NCBI GenBank assembly: GCA_000969725.1
Contig: JXSR01S008680.1
Source: Ophiothrix spiculata
Lineage: Eukaryota; Echinodermata; Ophiuroidea; Amphilepidida; Ophiotrichidae
DNA length: 25,922 nt
Direction: 5' to 3' (one strand)
Under the pieces are notes generated by a model. It ran no database searches, was not told where the DNA came from, and saw only the letters and a list, made by a program, of their open reading frames with translations. Positions 1 through 11,047 of the stretch are shown piece by piece (the stretch's first letter is position 1; every line of letters begins with the position of its first letter). A program made the position numbers and the translations under genes.

Positions 1-228
1 CGCATTTAGGTTTTTTGACCACCGACAGGAAACAAACTTGTTTTTTTTATGCCTAATCTAAAGCATTTTTGGAAAATCTGACCAACTAAGGATATATTCC
101 TTGGAAAAGTAGTTCTTGAAAAAATGTTGGAAAAGTAGACCATAGCGAAGGTTCGCCAGCAGTGTTCGTGTATGAGCCGGGAAAATTGGCGCAGGCAGGT
201 TTCGGAAAATGTGCGAGAAGACACCTTT

Positions 229-492
229 TCATGCTTTATTCAGCCAATTTTTAGCCTCGGCTAGTGAATTTGGCACAAGTACCTCTTTAACTTTGTCAAA
301 TATTTGTTGAATTGGCGCAACCTCAAAAGGCTTAGAGGGAACATTGTTCACCAGTACAAAAAAAACCCCCTTTGGATCAATACATTCACATATAAGTAAG
401 TACCCCTCCCCCCAGGTAGGGAAGGTCTCGCCTAGAGGACAAACATTGTACAAGTTGCCCTTATCTTCCAGACTTAGATTGCTTAAGTACAT
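229..492 (-). CDS. Hypothetical 87-aa protein or terminal exon, family not recognised
   Basis: The ORF begins at an ATG with an in-frame TAA two codons upstream and ends at TGA. The translation reads like a real protein: mixed composition, balanced codon use, and a central stretch containing GEGYLLICECIDPKG followed by VFFVLVNNVPSKPFEV, which looks like a beta-rich core with an amphipathic helical C-terminus. An AATAAA lies on the coding strand across the last codons before the stop and could serve as a polyadenylation signal, giving a very short 3' UTR. A possible 3' splice site (CATCACAG) lies about 28 bp upstream of the ATG, so this may be a terminal coding exon. I recognise no family. It could also be a fragment of a transposon gene or a retrocopy. 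It is on the same strand as the APCDD1 exon but does not resemble any APCDD1 part. Confidence 0.4.
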   Translation of the reverse strand: MYLSNLSLEDKGNLYNVCPLGETFPTWGEGYLLICECIDPKGVFFVLVNNVPSKPFEVAPIQQIFDKVKEVLVPNSLAEAKNWLNKA

Positions 493-499
493 ACGTTAA

Positions 500-3400
500 G
501 TTTTGAGTTACATTCGCTCTGTGATGTGATCTTGCTGGCATTAGATTTCGCTTTGGGTAAATGAAAATTAATGGATATGGGCTGCATGGTGTTTATTTGG
601 TATGAAGAAAGAACAATCTGAGGGATTTCATATGTGAAGAGATGTAAATCTTTCAGTGGGGCATATGTCAATTTGTAGTGTGAATATGTGATGCTTTGAG
701 GAATTGAAGAGTAATTCAATCTTTGTGTTGTCAGTTTTAGATCATCTTAAGATCAAAAGATCAATCTGTAATCTTGAATCAACAGATTGAGGGATGGGAA
801 TAATATATAATGGCTGTGGTTAGCATAATGATCAATTGGATATGAGTTAAAAAATCTGCACATTTTAATAAATTTGATTAGAGGTGTGATACAGTGATAT
901 CATTAAAGTGGTTATGAATCTTATTTTTTTAAGTTACCAGTCAAGCTCCTACTGACAGTAGTTTTAGGGACATAATTTTGTATAGTGATCATTTAATCTT
1001 GGTTCAGAACTTTTATGAAAGCTTGTTTATATCAGATTGTTCTTTTAATTAGAAATGAAACTGAGAGTCAAAATTTAAAAATAGACATTGGCATTGCAGT
1101 TGCATTTTAAATGTAGTGATTTCTCTAAATGTGGTGATTTCTCTTAAAAAGTTTTATGGTTGCTTTTTATACATCTGGTCTATCTTTGGTGAATATACCC
1201 TCATTTCTTGATCACACTCGTACTTTTTATTAAATGAACACAGACCTTCACGCATGAGTTTATAATTTTAATTTTTAGAAAAAAAAATCACACTTCATAT
1301 GAATATAATCAAATTTTCTTTGTCTATGAATTATTTGACCCAACTTGTGTTGAAAAATAACCAATATCAGTGGACCGATCTTGATCCAGACAGACGTCTG
1401 GGCAATTGGCTTTTCTTTTGCCGCAAACACAAGATGTGTAATCAGAACTTCATGAAATGAGACAAAAAGACAGGATCAGTCAAGCTGAAGAAAGCCAAAA
1501 CACGAACGTCTTGAAGAAATCCTATTTTTCACTTCACGAATCGTGAATCATTTAAAAATCGGCAGGTTTCATAGAATAATCACACAGCTGGTGGCTTTGT
1601 AAGCGAAATGATGGTTTTAATCATTCTAAATGCGATTTTTCTTCTTGATTAAACCACAATTATGGACAGAGTTTGATATCGTTGTCGTCATCATAGTGAT
1701 AGTTTTATAGCTTTATTTGCTTCAAATTTCACGCATCTGTAATATTTCAAGAATTGGAATCGGTAGAAAATTGGGCATTAGGCAGCCCATTGCTGGAGGG
1801 TTAAATTAGAACATGGTTAAATGGATTGAACTACAAATGATCCCAACAAATCCATCAAGTCTATTTGTGGTTCTTCAATTTACTTCCAGAACTACTCACA
1901 CGACCCTATTCTGTTGGTCAAAGCATAGTAACCATTAGTGTATGTTACTCTTTCATGAATTTGTCGGAGTACAAAGTCAACAACTTTTGCATTTAATTTT
2001 CCATGATATTTAAACAATATTTTACATTTTAGGAAAGCATTTTTATTTATGTAAAATTAATGATTATGCATTGAAATTTCTGTCAGTATATTATTTTGGT
2101 GATATAATGCTGAATAAAGTACACCCAAACTTAATAACCCCTTACGATTAGACAACTATGTATTCGATCTACTGAAGATAGCAATGTGATACAAAGTGCT
2201 ATGAAAATATATTAACAATTCAAATGAGGTGGAATTTAATTTAGTTCCAGAATTTACAATTTTGCTTTCATTTTTTTATCTGAAAATTCTTTTTAATTTG
2301 AGAGGAAGTTTTTCTTAAATCAGAAAATTACATTTTTGAATCTTTTGAATTTCAGGATTTATTTCCCCTTCAAATTCTGCATTGGATTTTGTAAACCAAT
2401 AAAGTGTACACAATAATCAATATTATACAGTTTGTTCAGATGATGCTTCTAAAATGGTTGACCAAGTTGACCTATGTGTAATATGCTGATACTGATATAG
2501 GATTTTCCTCAGTAATAAATCCCAGCATTGACAAAACTAGTCAGTGATGAAATTTTTTAAAAAATCATTCGATAGCATCGCAGAGAAAAGGTATTGAAAG
2601 ACATTGTACTGTTAATGCAAGAACTGTAATACAATTAGGTACCACTCTAATGAGTTAGGCTATAAGAAGTGGATCTTATTTTTTCAAATAAAAATCCATA
2701 CATAAAAGGGTTTCAATTTTCAAAAATAGGATGGGAAAAATAAACGGTCTTTGAAAAAAAAAAGAACACCTTAAAAATGGGTTCAAAATTTAAAAATGGT
2801 CAATTCAGCTGTTTTTTAGATTAAAAGTATCCTTAGAAGTAGGTATGTGTCTCTGTTTTTTGGGCAGTTGGGAGGTACCATTTGGAAAGCATCCACATAT
2901 CAGTACAAAAGCACGAGTGTCCAGTTTCAGAATAGCCCTTTCTGTGATTTTCCATTGATGAAAAATACCATTTTTAATATTGAGAGAGAATTTAGCTTAC
3001 GTCTCACGACTTCGTATTGTAGCAATGTTAAACAAATGAACTTTCAAGAACAATCATTTTATTGACCAAAATATGGTAACTTAAAGACAAAATATATTGG
3101 TTGTGCATATTTGTCTAATTTCTGACTGTATTCCACATTCTCCACCGCACCATTTAAAAATCCAGTCTGCGGTTCAACTATACGTAAAGCTATAATCCAG
3201 TTGAAATTGTAATTTTGTTGAGCAATTTTAAGCAAATTTTGTTTCCAGTGAAGCTTGAAAAATAAAGTGGTTGTAACTTGATTTATCTCCAATATATTGG
3301 AGTGTACTGCAATTAGACTGAGACAGGTTGATCAATTTGGGAAGAATTTGGATGTGTCATTTTCATTGGCAGAGTATTACGGCTTAAAATATGTTTTGTG

Positions 3401-3531
3401 GAAATAAGTTAAAACTTTAATCCAATTTTAAGCTTTTTCATAACGTTGTGACACTTTGATGGTGTAAAGATGGTGTGCCACTTAGATTTACGCCTGGCAG
3501 CAGAGCTCATTTTGTTGTGATGGGTTGTCGC
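500..3531. other. AT-rich stretch with nothing identifiable
   Basis: About 3 kb of AT-rich sequence without a convincing exon, RNA gene or bounded repeat. Two short ORFs (2847-3065 plus, 3059-3292 minus) have no motif and no good splice context. There are A/T runs around 2750 and a 10-bp palindrome CAGACGTCTG near 1391. Best read as intronic or intergenic DNA. Confidence 0.5.
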
Positions 3532-3873
3532 ACAAATATTGAATTTATTTGACTTGTTTGCAGCAAGATGCTGCAACCAAAGTAAAATGAATAATCATTC
3601 AAAATTTCAAGTTTGCTTTTTTCATATAGGCAATATCAAGATCGCCATCACAACATTTTACTCAGCTGCATTTCACTTCAAAGAAAGCAAAACATAAGCT
3701 AGATCAGGAATGAACTCGATGACATCTTTGAAGTACAACAATATCGTCATTTGAACGAAGTAGTTGCCTTTTAACTATTATTCATATTTTAGTGACCCAA
3801 GACACAGAGTTATATAAGCATAACTCTGATGCAGGCTTTTAAATATTTGTTACAATAGGTAAGCTTGGTATAT
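3532..3873 (+). repeat. Direct repeat copy A (uninterrupted)
   Basis: This ~340-bp segment, from ACAAATATTGAATTTATTTG to AAGCTTGGTATAT, recurs at 4300-5276 with scattered mismatches. The match stays colinear across CTGCAACCAAAGT, ATGAATAATCATTC, CAACATTTTACTCAGCTGCA, TACAACAATATCGTCATTT and GACCCAAGACACAG. Copy A has no insertion, so it shows the pre-insertion arrangement of the site that holds the 4357-4992 element in copy B. The divergence suggests an old segmental duplication or two copies of an unknown repeat. Confidence 0.8.
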
Positions 3874-4299
3874 GTGACCCGACATATCGAAAGGTACCTT
3901 AAGGGTCCCAAAATGAAAATGTATTTTTTGGTCTCATCTGAAAGAGTATATTTTAAGCTTTAAAATGATACCTTGCTTTTGGTTATTGAATGTCCGATTG
4001 CAAAGTTACACCCAAATTGGTAAAAGGCATCCGGCTGATTCAGAAAACTATAGTTCTGAGAAAATCAAGTTTAAAGTTTCTCTCCTGGTAAAACTTGAAC
4101 GGAGAATGGATTTTTATCTCGGTTTTTAAAACATTTGTCTTATGTTTTGGATGTTGAAACCTGATTAATATGATAGAATATACTTCAAAGGTTAGAAATT
4201 CAACCTTGGACGTGATTTTTGACTATGCTCAGCTTCAATGGCCTGTATCTAGTAATTTACTATGCCGACCTTAAGGTACCTTTCGATATGACGGGTTAC
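3874..4299. mobile_element. Non-autonomous TIR element (MITE) between the duplicated segments
   Basis: This ~426-bp element is bounded by inverted termini of about 32 bp with three differences: the left end reads GTGACCCGACATATCGAAAG and the right end, reverse-complemented, GTAACCCGTCATATCGAAAG. Both continue with GTACCTTAAGG. It lies exactly between copy A and copy B of the flanking duplication. There is no coding capacity. The first ~100 bp (GGGTCC, AAAATGAAAAT, then GCTTTAAAATGATACC) align with the left part of the element at 4357-4992, so the two belong to one family. Superfamily is undetermined. Confidence 0.8.
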
Positions 4300-5276
4300 A
4301 AATATTGAATTTATTTGACCTGTTTGCAGTAAGACGCTTCAACCAAAGTGAAAATGTGACGCGTTACATCAAAAGGTACATGTTGGGTCCAAAAATCAAA
4401 ATTGAGTTTTTGGTATCACTGGGAAGCCTGTTTAATCAGCTTTAAAATGATACCAAAATTAAAGGCATCGGCCATTCAGTGACCGAGCTATGACAAATTA
4501 AAGAATGACAACATTGACGGATTTTGAAAATCATGAACATTTTAAACTCAAGATATTGCTGATTTTCAAACGAACCATTCAAAACTCCATAGCAATCAGC
4601 ATTTTACTTGCCCGATTGACACCAAAGTTGGCACATATACTATATAGACTGCAACAAAGACGGCAATACCAAATTTGCCAGGGGGAATAATCGGAATGCG
4701 CTGATATTTGCCGTGCAAATTGGTCATATTTGGTACTCAAGTGACGGTCCCATGGACATTTTCAGCGAAAACTGGAACTGACTTGGTCACAAACAACGCA
4801 TTTTTTCACATTTAGAATGTATTTTTTCAAAAACAAAGTTCATTCTTTGAAAATATATACTTCAAGGACCTCATTTTTTACGATATCTAAAGATCGACCT
4901 CCCGACCATTTTTCACTCATTTTAAACTTCAGACGGCCGTAGCTCAAAATCGGCCTTGCCGACAACTTGTACCTTTTGATGTAACTTGTCACAAATGAAT
5001 AATCATTCAAAATTTTGCCTTTTTTTTCACAGAGGCAATATCAAGATTGGGACATCACAACATTTTACTCAGCTGCATTTCAATGGAAAGAAAGCAAAAC
5101 ATAATCTAGATCAGGAATGAACCTGATGATATCTTTGAAGTACAACAATATCGTCATTTAAATGAAGTAGTTGCCATTTAACTATTATACATATTTCAGC
5201 GACCCAAGACACAGGGATAAGCATAACTCTAATGCAGGCTTTTAAATATTTGTTAAAATAGGTAAGCTTGGTATAT
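4300..5276 (+). repeat. Direct repeat copy B, split by a TIR element
   Basis: This is the second copy of the 3532-3873 segment. Homology covers 4300-4356, is interrupted by an inserted element at 4357-4992, and resumes at 4993-5276. It ends at the same AAGCTTGGTATAT as copy A. Beyond that point the two copies lead into different sequence: the TIR element after A, LINE-containing DNA after B. Removing the insert and one target-site duplication restores colinearity with copy A. Confidence 0.8.
4357..4992. mobile_element. Non-autonomous TIR element inserted in copy B, with 5-bp target-site duplication
   Basis: This 636-bp insert has inverted termini of about 30 bp: TGACGCGTTACATCAAAAGG at the left and, reverse-complemented at the right, GTGACAAGTTACATCAAAAG, both running into GTACA. 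The flanks are AAATG at 4352-4356 and AAATG at 4993-4997. The homologous copy A carries AAATG once (AAAATGAATAATC), so AAATG is a target-site duplication supported by an empty site. The short plus-strand ORF inside (4505-4690) shows no transposase motif. It is related to the 3874-4299 element by its left ~100 bp. Confidence 0.85.
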
Positions 5277-5412
5277 CTAACATAAGGTTCTGAAGAATGC
5301 TAGCACTAGCAGTGTTCCCGCTAAGGCCGTATGTCGCGAAATTGGTGCATAAGCTAAAAAAATTAAAGCAAGGGTTCCCAAAACAAAAAAGTCAAAAATA
5401 GGGTTTTGGTTA

Positions 5413-5687
5413 TACATACATACATACATGAGGCTTTTATATAGCGCCATTTCATATAGATCACAGCGCTCATAAACAATAATCAAAAAGCATGACACAA
5501 ACACAAAATAATTGGGAAAAATGGTAAGACAAAGCTGAAGCATGCAGAAAAACTACCTTGGGAAAAGGTGAGGCTTAAGACCTCTCTTAAAGCTGGCAAC
5601 TGTGTTGGCAGTGCGAAGAGATTGGGGCAAGGTATTCCATAGTCTTAGTGCATAATAATAGAATGCTTTGCTATACACAACGTTCAC
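5413..5687 (-). mobile_element. 3' end of a non-LTR retrotransposon (LINE), 5'-truncated
   Basis: On the minus strand, 5687-5553 encodes about 44 residues ending at TAG. They include YYYALRLWNTLPQSLR and then ASFKRGLKPHLF. This W-N-x-L-P, x-x-R, S-F-K-x-x-L-K-x-x-L pattern is the familiar C-terminus of reverse-transcriptase polyproteins of CR1/L2/Jockey-like LINEs. The 3' UTR follows and ends with GGCGCTATATAAAAGCC and a run of ATGT repeats (plus strand CATACATACATACATG), as expected of LINEs with microsatellite tails. A stop at 5688-5690 closes the frame upstream, so only a dead 5'-truncated tail is visible. The exact clade cannot be set from this much sequence. Confidence 0.75.
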
Positions 5688-6199
5688 TTACTTCAGTTTT
5701 ATTCAGATAATATTCAAAATTAGTTTCATTTTTGATGTGATATCATTTCGATATTTGCAATGGCTAGATGTATTTTTTTTCTTTTATGTCGCTTTGGCGC
5801 AAAGTCAAAATCCTTAGCGGGAACAATGAGCACTAGTTTTGAACAGTGTCTCTGTTACAGTGGTCAAACACTGCCCATGAAAATTCGACTGATGACCCTT
5901 CATGCTTGCTGTTTGCACTTGCAGTTGATATCTCAAGATCCGAGGAAACCAAACTCATTCTACAGAATTTTTTTGCAAATGTCTTCAAAAGGTCAACAAC
6001 ATGAAATTGTAGGTTATCACCCCTGGGGTTATCTTATAAATCATGACCAGATTTCATTATCAAATCTTTATGAATGTTGATTTTTCTCACTTATAAGCAA
6101 TTATATGCAATCGGCTGAGAAAATATTACCCTTTAGAAATCAAAACAAACGGAATAAAAGTTGTGAAAATAACGCCTTCAGATGTTGAAATTTTGATTA

Positions 6200-6556
6200 A
6201 GGCCAAAAAAAAATTCTTTGGTTGCCCTCCACAGCTTTTTTCAGAGAGGGTCGGTCGGTCGTTTTTTTTTTTTTTTGTTTGTTTTTTTTTAATACTCTTT
6301 CATGGACTGCTAGGTCGATCGGCCGCTCCAGCCATCACAACTTTCCCCGCAACATCCAAATCAAAACAATCAAATACTTCTTGTAGTGATTTGGGACATC
6401 CTAAACATTTTGAGGGTTGAATATCGAAAAAAGTTTGTAGTTTTCGGTAAGTTTTGCATATTTTTTAGAAAAAAAATGTTCAATAAAAAAAAGTTTGGGT
6501 CGGGCTGAAAAATAGGGTCGGTCGGTGGAGGGCAACCAAACAATTTTTTTTGGCCT
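6200..6556. mobile_element. TA-flanked MITE with ~34-bp inverted repeats
   Basis: The termini begin AGGCCAAAAAAAAATT and continue to TTTGGTTGCCCTCCAC. The right end is the inverse with two or three differences. TA dinucleotides at 6198-6199 and 6557-6558 fit a Tc1/mariner-type target duplication. Inside are poly-T runs and GGGTCGGTCGGT motifs near both ends. The plus-strand ORF at 6163-6420 is low-complexity read-through, so the element has no coding capacity. Confidence 0.8.
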
Positions 6557-6866
6557 TATAATCAAATACTTTTGGGCTATTATTGTTGTATTGCATTAAT
6601 ACTCTTTAGGTTATTTATGCCCATATTTGACAGATCGAAAATCTGATTTCAGGTAATTATGTCACATCAAATAAGAGAAACATTGGTTTCACATTCAAGT
6701 TTTCAACAATTTTGAAGGGGGAAAATTATCAAAAGATGGTTGACAATTTGTATGATGGCGTAGTATTTTATTTTGTACATAGTTGGTACATATACAGTAA
6801 CTATCAGTGATAGAGGAAGTGGGGTACGAAGAGGCTGCAAAGAGAAAATGAAGGAGGTAGAGGAGG

Positions 6867-7166
6867 CCGGGCAGAAAAAAGTTATGTTTCAGGTAGCTGC
6901 CCCTCCCCTCCTCATCCCCCACCCCCCCTTGAATGTTTTGTGTCTAAACAACTTCTGAATACTAAATAAATTACCAGTTTGTGACTTTAATGAAGGAGCT
7001 TCATTTTCATGAAAATGATGATGACTGAAATTGTTTAAAAAACAAAAAGCAAAATTAGAATTCTTCAAAAACAGATGAGGGCAGGGCCCAGATTGGGGGA
7101 GGAGGGATGAGGAGGGTAGGGCAGGGGTAGGGGCAGCTACCTGAAACATAACTTTTTTCTGCCTGG
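6867..7166. mobile_element. Foldback/MITE with ~55-70-bp inverted arms
   Basis: The left arm (from 6867) and right arm (ending 7166) match for about 39 bp with one mismatch: CC(G/A)GGCAGAAAAAAG, TTATGTTTCAGGTAGCTGCC, CCT. The inverse match continues into C/T-rich sequence, where the right arm has roughly 12 extra bases. The loop is about 170 bp. Two short ORFs on opposite strands (6773-6958, 6889-7173) share the peptide KKVMFQVAA only because of this inverted repeat, so they are not genes. I could not define a target-site duplication. Confidence 0.75.
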
Positions 7167-9840
7167 AATACAAAAACCTGGAATGAATTTCTGATGCCTA
7201 CAGGCTTTATGCCCTTTTTAAGGAAGGATTGCTTTAATTGACTTGATGGATAAAGCAGATGGGGCGATTAAACTATTTGGATTTTATAAAAAAAAATGAT
7301 CAAGAAAATAATAGAGATTATTTGTTTAGATGAATGAAACAGGGGTCAAGTACTTCACCAAAGCCATTAAGATTTTATTTGGTTAAACCCCTTTATTCTT
7401 TAGATCCATGGGATGGGGAAAAATAAGTTGAGCCAAGGGCGATTTATTAAAGTCCCTTGCATAAAGTTGTCTGTGTTTGCATTTAGAGGGCAACTGATGC
7501 ATTTTTTTCTCAATCACATTACCATCAAGAAGTCTCTATAATCTTTCAAGTTTTAAAAACAACTTTTTTGAAATGGTATTTCAACTTGGGAAAGGTTTGC
7601 AGGAAGGTGCAAAATCATTCTGGATCTGGAAAGGCCTCAGCCCCCTGCACACATAACACCAGTGGTGACATTTTTGTAATTTTACAGAAGCCATTTTGCA
7701 TTTTTTGTTTATTAGGGTCAGTCAGGAAATAAGTACCATGGTTCTGGCATTAAATGTACATGGTCTGATTTTCCAAAAGTAAGTTTACACTTTTTAATAT
7801 AAAAGATTACCACCTGAGATACTTCAATTTCAAATTTCAGTTAAATCGGAACAACCATTTTAATTTTACAAGCAATTTTGTATTTTCCATTTGCCTATAC
7901 TTTACTGTGTAATATTATGGTTACCATAATATTTTATAATTTAACACATTTTCACTTATATCTCTGAAACGCAACATGTTTCAGCCATAAAATTTGACAT
8001 GGGTAATGAGAAAAATATTCATTCTCAGAAAGTTTGAAAAAATGCTGACCCAATTGAACAGGGATCCTTTAAAATGAAACAGTCAAAGGAATTCACAAAA
8101 CAGCTTTGACATGTTATGTTGTCTCATTTTTATAGAACATAATATTTCAACAATTCTAAAAGAAAATCCAATTGAAACTTGAATTCTCAATATCAAAATA
8201 ATTCACTCAAGTTGCCGACCTTTCACTTTACATGAAAGTAAGCGGCACAAGTGGGAGTATTAAAGTATTTTGTTGAAATATCATTTCCATGTTTTTACAT
8301 ACTTTTGTCTAGAGGGAAATTATTTCCACAACATATTAAACACGAAATTGAATTCACATAAATTAATCGATACGGGGTTCATCCACTGGTCATAATTGTT
8401 ACAGAATAACTTCACATTCCTCTAAATATCATCCACAAATACTGCATAAGTATTGGCCATGGTCTCCCATTCTTTCTTATAACTATTTGATTTACTTTTT
8501 TTAAAAATTGCAAGTTCATCCAGATAAGAAGAAATTGAGCTGGGGGAGTCCTTTTGGTTGTCTTTTTGAAATAGGCCCTCCTTGGTTTAAGTTGTTTAAT
8601 TTGTTCTGATCTCCTTTATCTGATTTTCTTTTTGTTTTCAGATGATAACTTACTCAAATGTGACTTAAGATATTTACATTTTGATTGATTGAGCGACATT
8701 TGGTGAGTTCTTATATGATTTATATAGCACTTTGTAATTTTGACACACAAATATGTCCCTTTAATTTTTGTATGTACAACATGTTCAAAAGATGGGAATC
8801 ACTTTATGTGTGCCTTTATTCCACTCAGTCTGAACCCATAAGCGATTTCAAGGGTCACCAAAATAAGACAGAAGTCAAACACACATCAGTCTATAGCCAG
8901 CCTTTTCCTCTTAATCTTAATACCTTTGTATACAAGTGTTTAACCTCCCATAAGCGTTTGTAAGTATTAAGCCCCCAGGCATCCATCAAAAGTCAGATTC
9001 AGGTCAAGTTTATTGCCAGCGAAAAAGGTATAAAATGCTATAAATGGCTTTTCAACTGTGTTTACATATGCCTGATGCACATCCAAAAAATATTTGAGCC
9101 AAAACAATATATTTATATTGATTATTGATAGTTCTATAATTGAGGAGGGGAAAGAAGACTGGGGGATAAGTTATGTTGTCCAAATGTATAGTATTTAGGA
9201 CTTTTCATGACTCAAAGTTACAAACTTAAATTCTCCCTACAAATAAAATAAAGTAGGCCTATAATAAGTAGGCTGAAATAGTTTTGCAAATACAGTCATC
9301 CATCATAATCAAAACAACTGTTTCTGGCAGATTCAGATAAAAATGCCATATAGAAATTATGAATAATGCAAATGTCAGTTTCTACAAGATATTTGCTCCA
9401 TCAAACAAGACATCAAATTTGCAAGAGGTCAAGAAATTGTCTCTTTCTCATAACCTTAGGATTTTGCAGCTTAGACTATAGACTATCAAAACATCACCTA
9501 AAATATGTATTTAAGATAAGCAGAAATGTCTAGATAAATATTATTCCATAAATACTTTTGATACTGAAAGTTTGTTAAAGCTCACCTAGTTGACCTAAAT
9601 CTGCCAGTTGCTGGTTTACATTATTTTCTTAATCTATTTCTTTATGTCAATAAGAATTATTTTTCCAATTGGTTGATTTAAATTACTGGTATATTGTTGC
9701 AAAACCATAGCACAACTTTATAGTTTACCCCCCATTTTGTATTTTTAAAAATAATTTTAAAAATGCACAATTTTGTAAAGATATTAGCAGGCAAGTGACC
9801 TAAAGTGCACCTAAAACATGATAAGATTTCTTTTAGAATT
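7167..9840. other. AT-rich stretch without identifiable genes
   Basis: About 2.7 kb with no convincing coding exon. The only discrete structure seen is an imperfect palindrome at 7911-7933, with arms AATATTATGGT and ACCATAATATT around one central T. The longest ORF (8685-8963 plus, 92 codons) has no motif and AT-driven composition. TAGGCCTATA at about 9255 is a short word I associate with echinoderm and hemichordate repeats, but it proves nothing alone. Confidence 0.5.
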
Positions 9841-10030
9841 TGATTTCGAAATATTTCAAAACCTTCTGTAAATTTTTTTAAAGTTTTGTTACCTATTAGT
9901 TTATATGATTGGAAAATATTTCAAAGCCTTCTGTAAAATATTAAAGTTGTGTTACCTATTAGTTTATATGATTTGGAAATCTGTCAAAGCCTTCTGTAAA
10001 ATATTAAAGTTTTCTTAACCATTCGTTTGA
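9841..10030 (+). repeat. Three-copy minisatellite, ~63-65-bp unit
   Basis: Three consecutive units start at about 9841, 9906 and 9969. Each carries the same landmarks: TGATT, GAAA(A)TATTTCAAA or its variant, CCTTCTGTAAA, TTAAAGTT, and GTTACCTATTAGTTTATA. Units two and three share almost the whole sequence. The third decays near 10020 (CTTAACCATTCGTTTGAG), marking the end of the array. Confidence 0.8.
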
Positions 10031-10454
10031 GACCAGACTACTAATCCAAAGCGCTGGCAGTCCAAAAGTCCTTTGGCATTTGGGTGGGTTATCATGTTAT
10101 AGTTAGGTTTCGGACTTACAGTGTTTCAAAAATAAAAAAAGTAAAATAAAATAAAATGAACTTTTTGATGTTTGAGGATACCTTCAATATGATACATTGT
10201 GTATCACTGTTTTGACAGACCTGCACATAGTCATTTGACACAACAACTTTCCAGTGACTTTTATCTATGAGTTTGACAAATTGGAGTTTTTAAACAAAAG
10301 GATGAGTTGCAATTTTGAGTTACAAGTTCAATTTTCGTGATCAAATCAAATATAAATTGATTTTATCGGTGATATACATATCAAAATAATTAAATTTGCA
10401 AGTTGTTTCAAAACTCAAAAACACCCTTGCCCTTTTTAATTCTAGTATGGAGTT

Positions 10455-10820
10455 GTAACTATACCATCCCCTGGGGGGGGGCACTCACATATGTGCGCAG
10501 GGTATATATGTCCGGCGGTCAAGACCACCTTTTTCAGGCCGCCAGGCCGCTCACTAGATCCCCATTTTCAGCATGATTCAGTTCTTTTGACCCCNNNNNN
10601 NNNNNNNNNNNNNNNNNNNNNNNNNNNNNNNNNNNNNNNNNNNNNNNNNNNNNNNNNNNNNNNNNNNNNNNNNNNNNNNNNNNNNNNNNNNNNNNNNNNN
10701 NNNNNNNNNNNNNNNNNNNNNNNNNNNNNNNNNNNNNNNNNNNNNNNNNNNNNNNNNNNNNNNNNNNNNNNNNNNNNNNNNNNNNNNNNNNNNNGACCAT
10801 CCCATGTGCAAGTCACCATG
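10455..10820. repeat. Probable tandem-repeat region containing the assembly gap
   Basis: From CCATCCCCTGGGGGGGG to TTCTTTTGACCCC the sequence is GC-rich and phrase-like (GGTCAAGACCACC, AGGCCGCCAGGCCGCTC, TAGATCCCCATTTTCAGCAT). Periodic motifs of this style occur in minisatellites of marine invertebrates. Sequence after the gap restarts with GACCATCCCATGTGC. ORFs across it are artefacts of reading N. The repeat interpretation is inference; only one partial unit is visible. Confidence 0.45.
10595..10794. other. Assembly gap of 200 N
   Basis: Exactly 200 unknown bases, a round number suggesting an estimated or placeholder length. The true size is not known. Confidence 0.98.
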
Positions 10821-11047
10821 ATGGCTAGATGGCAGTCATCAAAATTTTTTATCGGTCAATTTTGAGTTATGTTATGACAAGACAAGGGTTAAGAATCTAG
10901 TAGAGGGCATTAAATGTTGTCAGTAAGAATTTGTGTTGATTGATGTCTATGTCAATGACGAAACTGATACAGCCTTACAGCCTGGTACACATTATCCCTG
11001 TAATGTAATTGATGTAAAGGTATCTTCATCATCTTCAAGACAGCATT

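Noticed and set aside
3059-3292. Minus-strand 77-aa ORF ending FKLPYFGQ
   Set aside because: It has some protein-like composition but no motif, no pyrimidine-rich acceptor and AT-biased codons.
6773-7173. Two ORFs on opposite strands sharing the peptide KKVMFQVAA
   Set aside because: The shared peptide comes from the inverted arms of the 6867-7166 foldback element, not from related genes.
9841-10030. CRISPR-like array of ~63-bp repeats
   Set aside because: The units are contiguous with no unique spacers and only three copies, in animal nuclear DNA. It is a minisatellite.
10491-10865. ORFs spanning the N gap on both strands
   Set aside because: Most codons are unknown bases; the frames exist only because N is not read as a stop.
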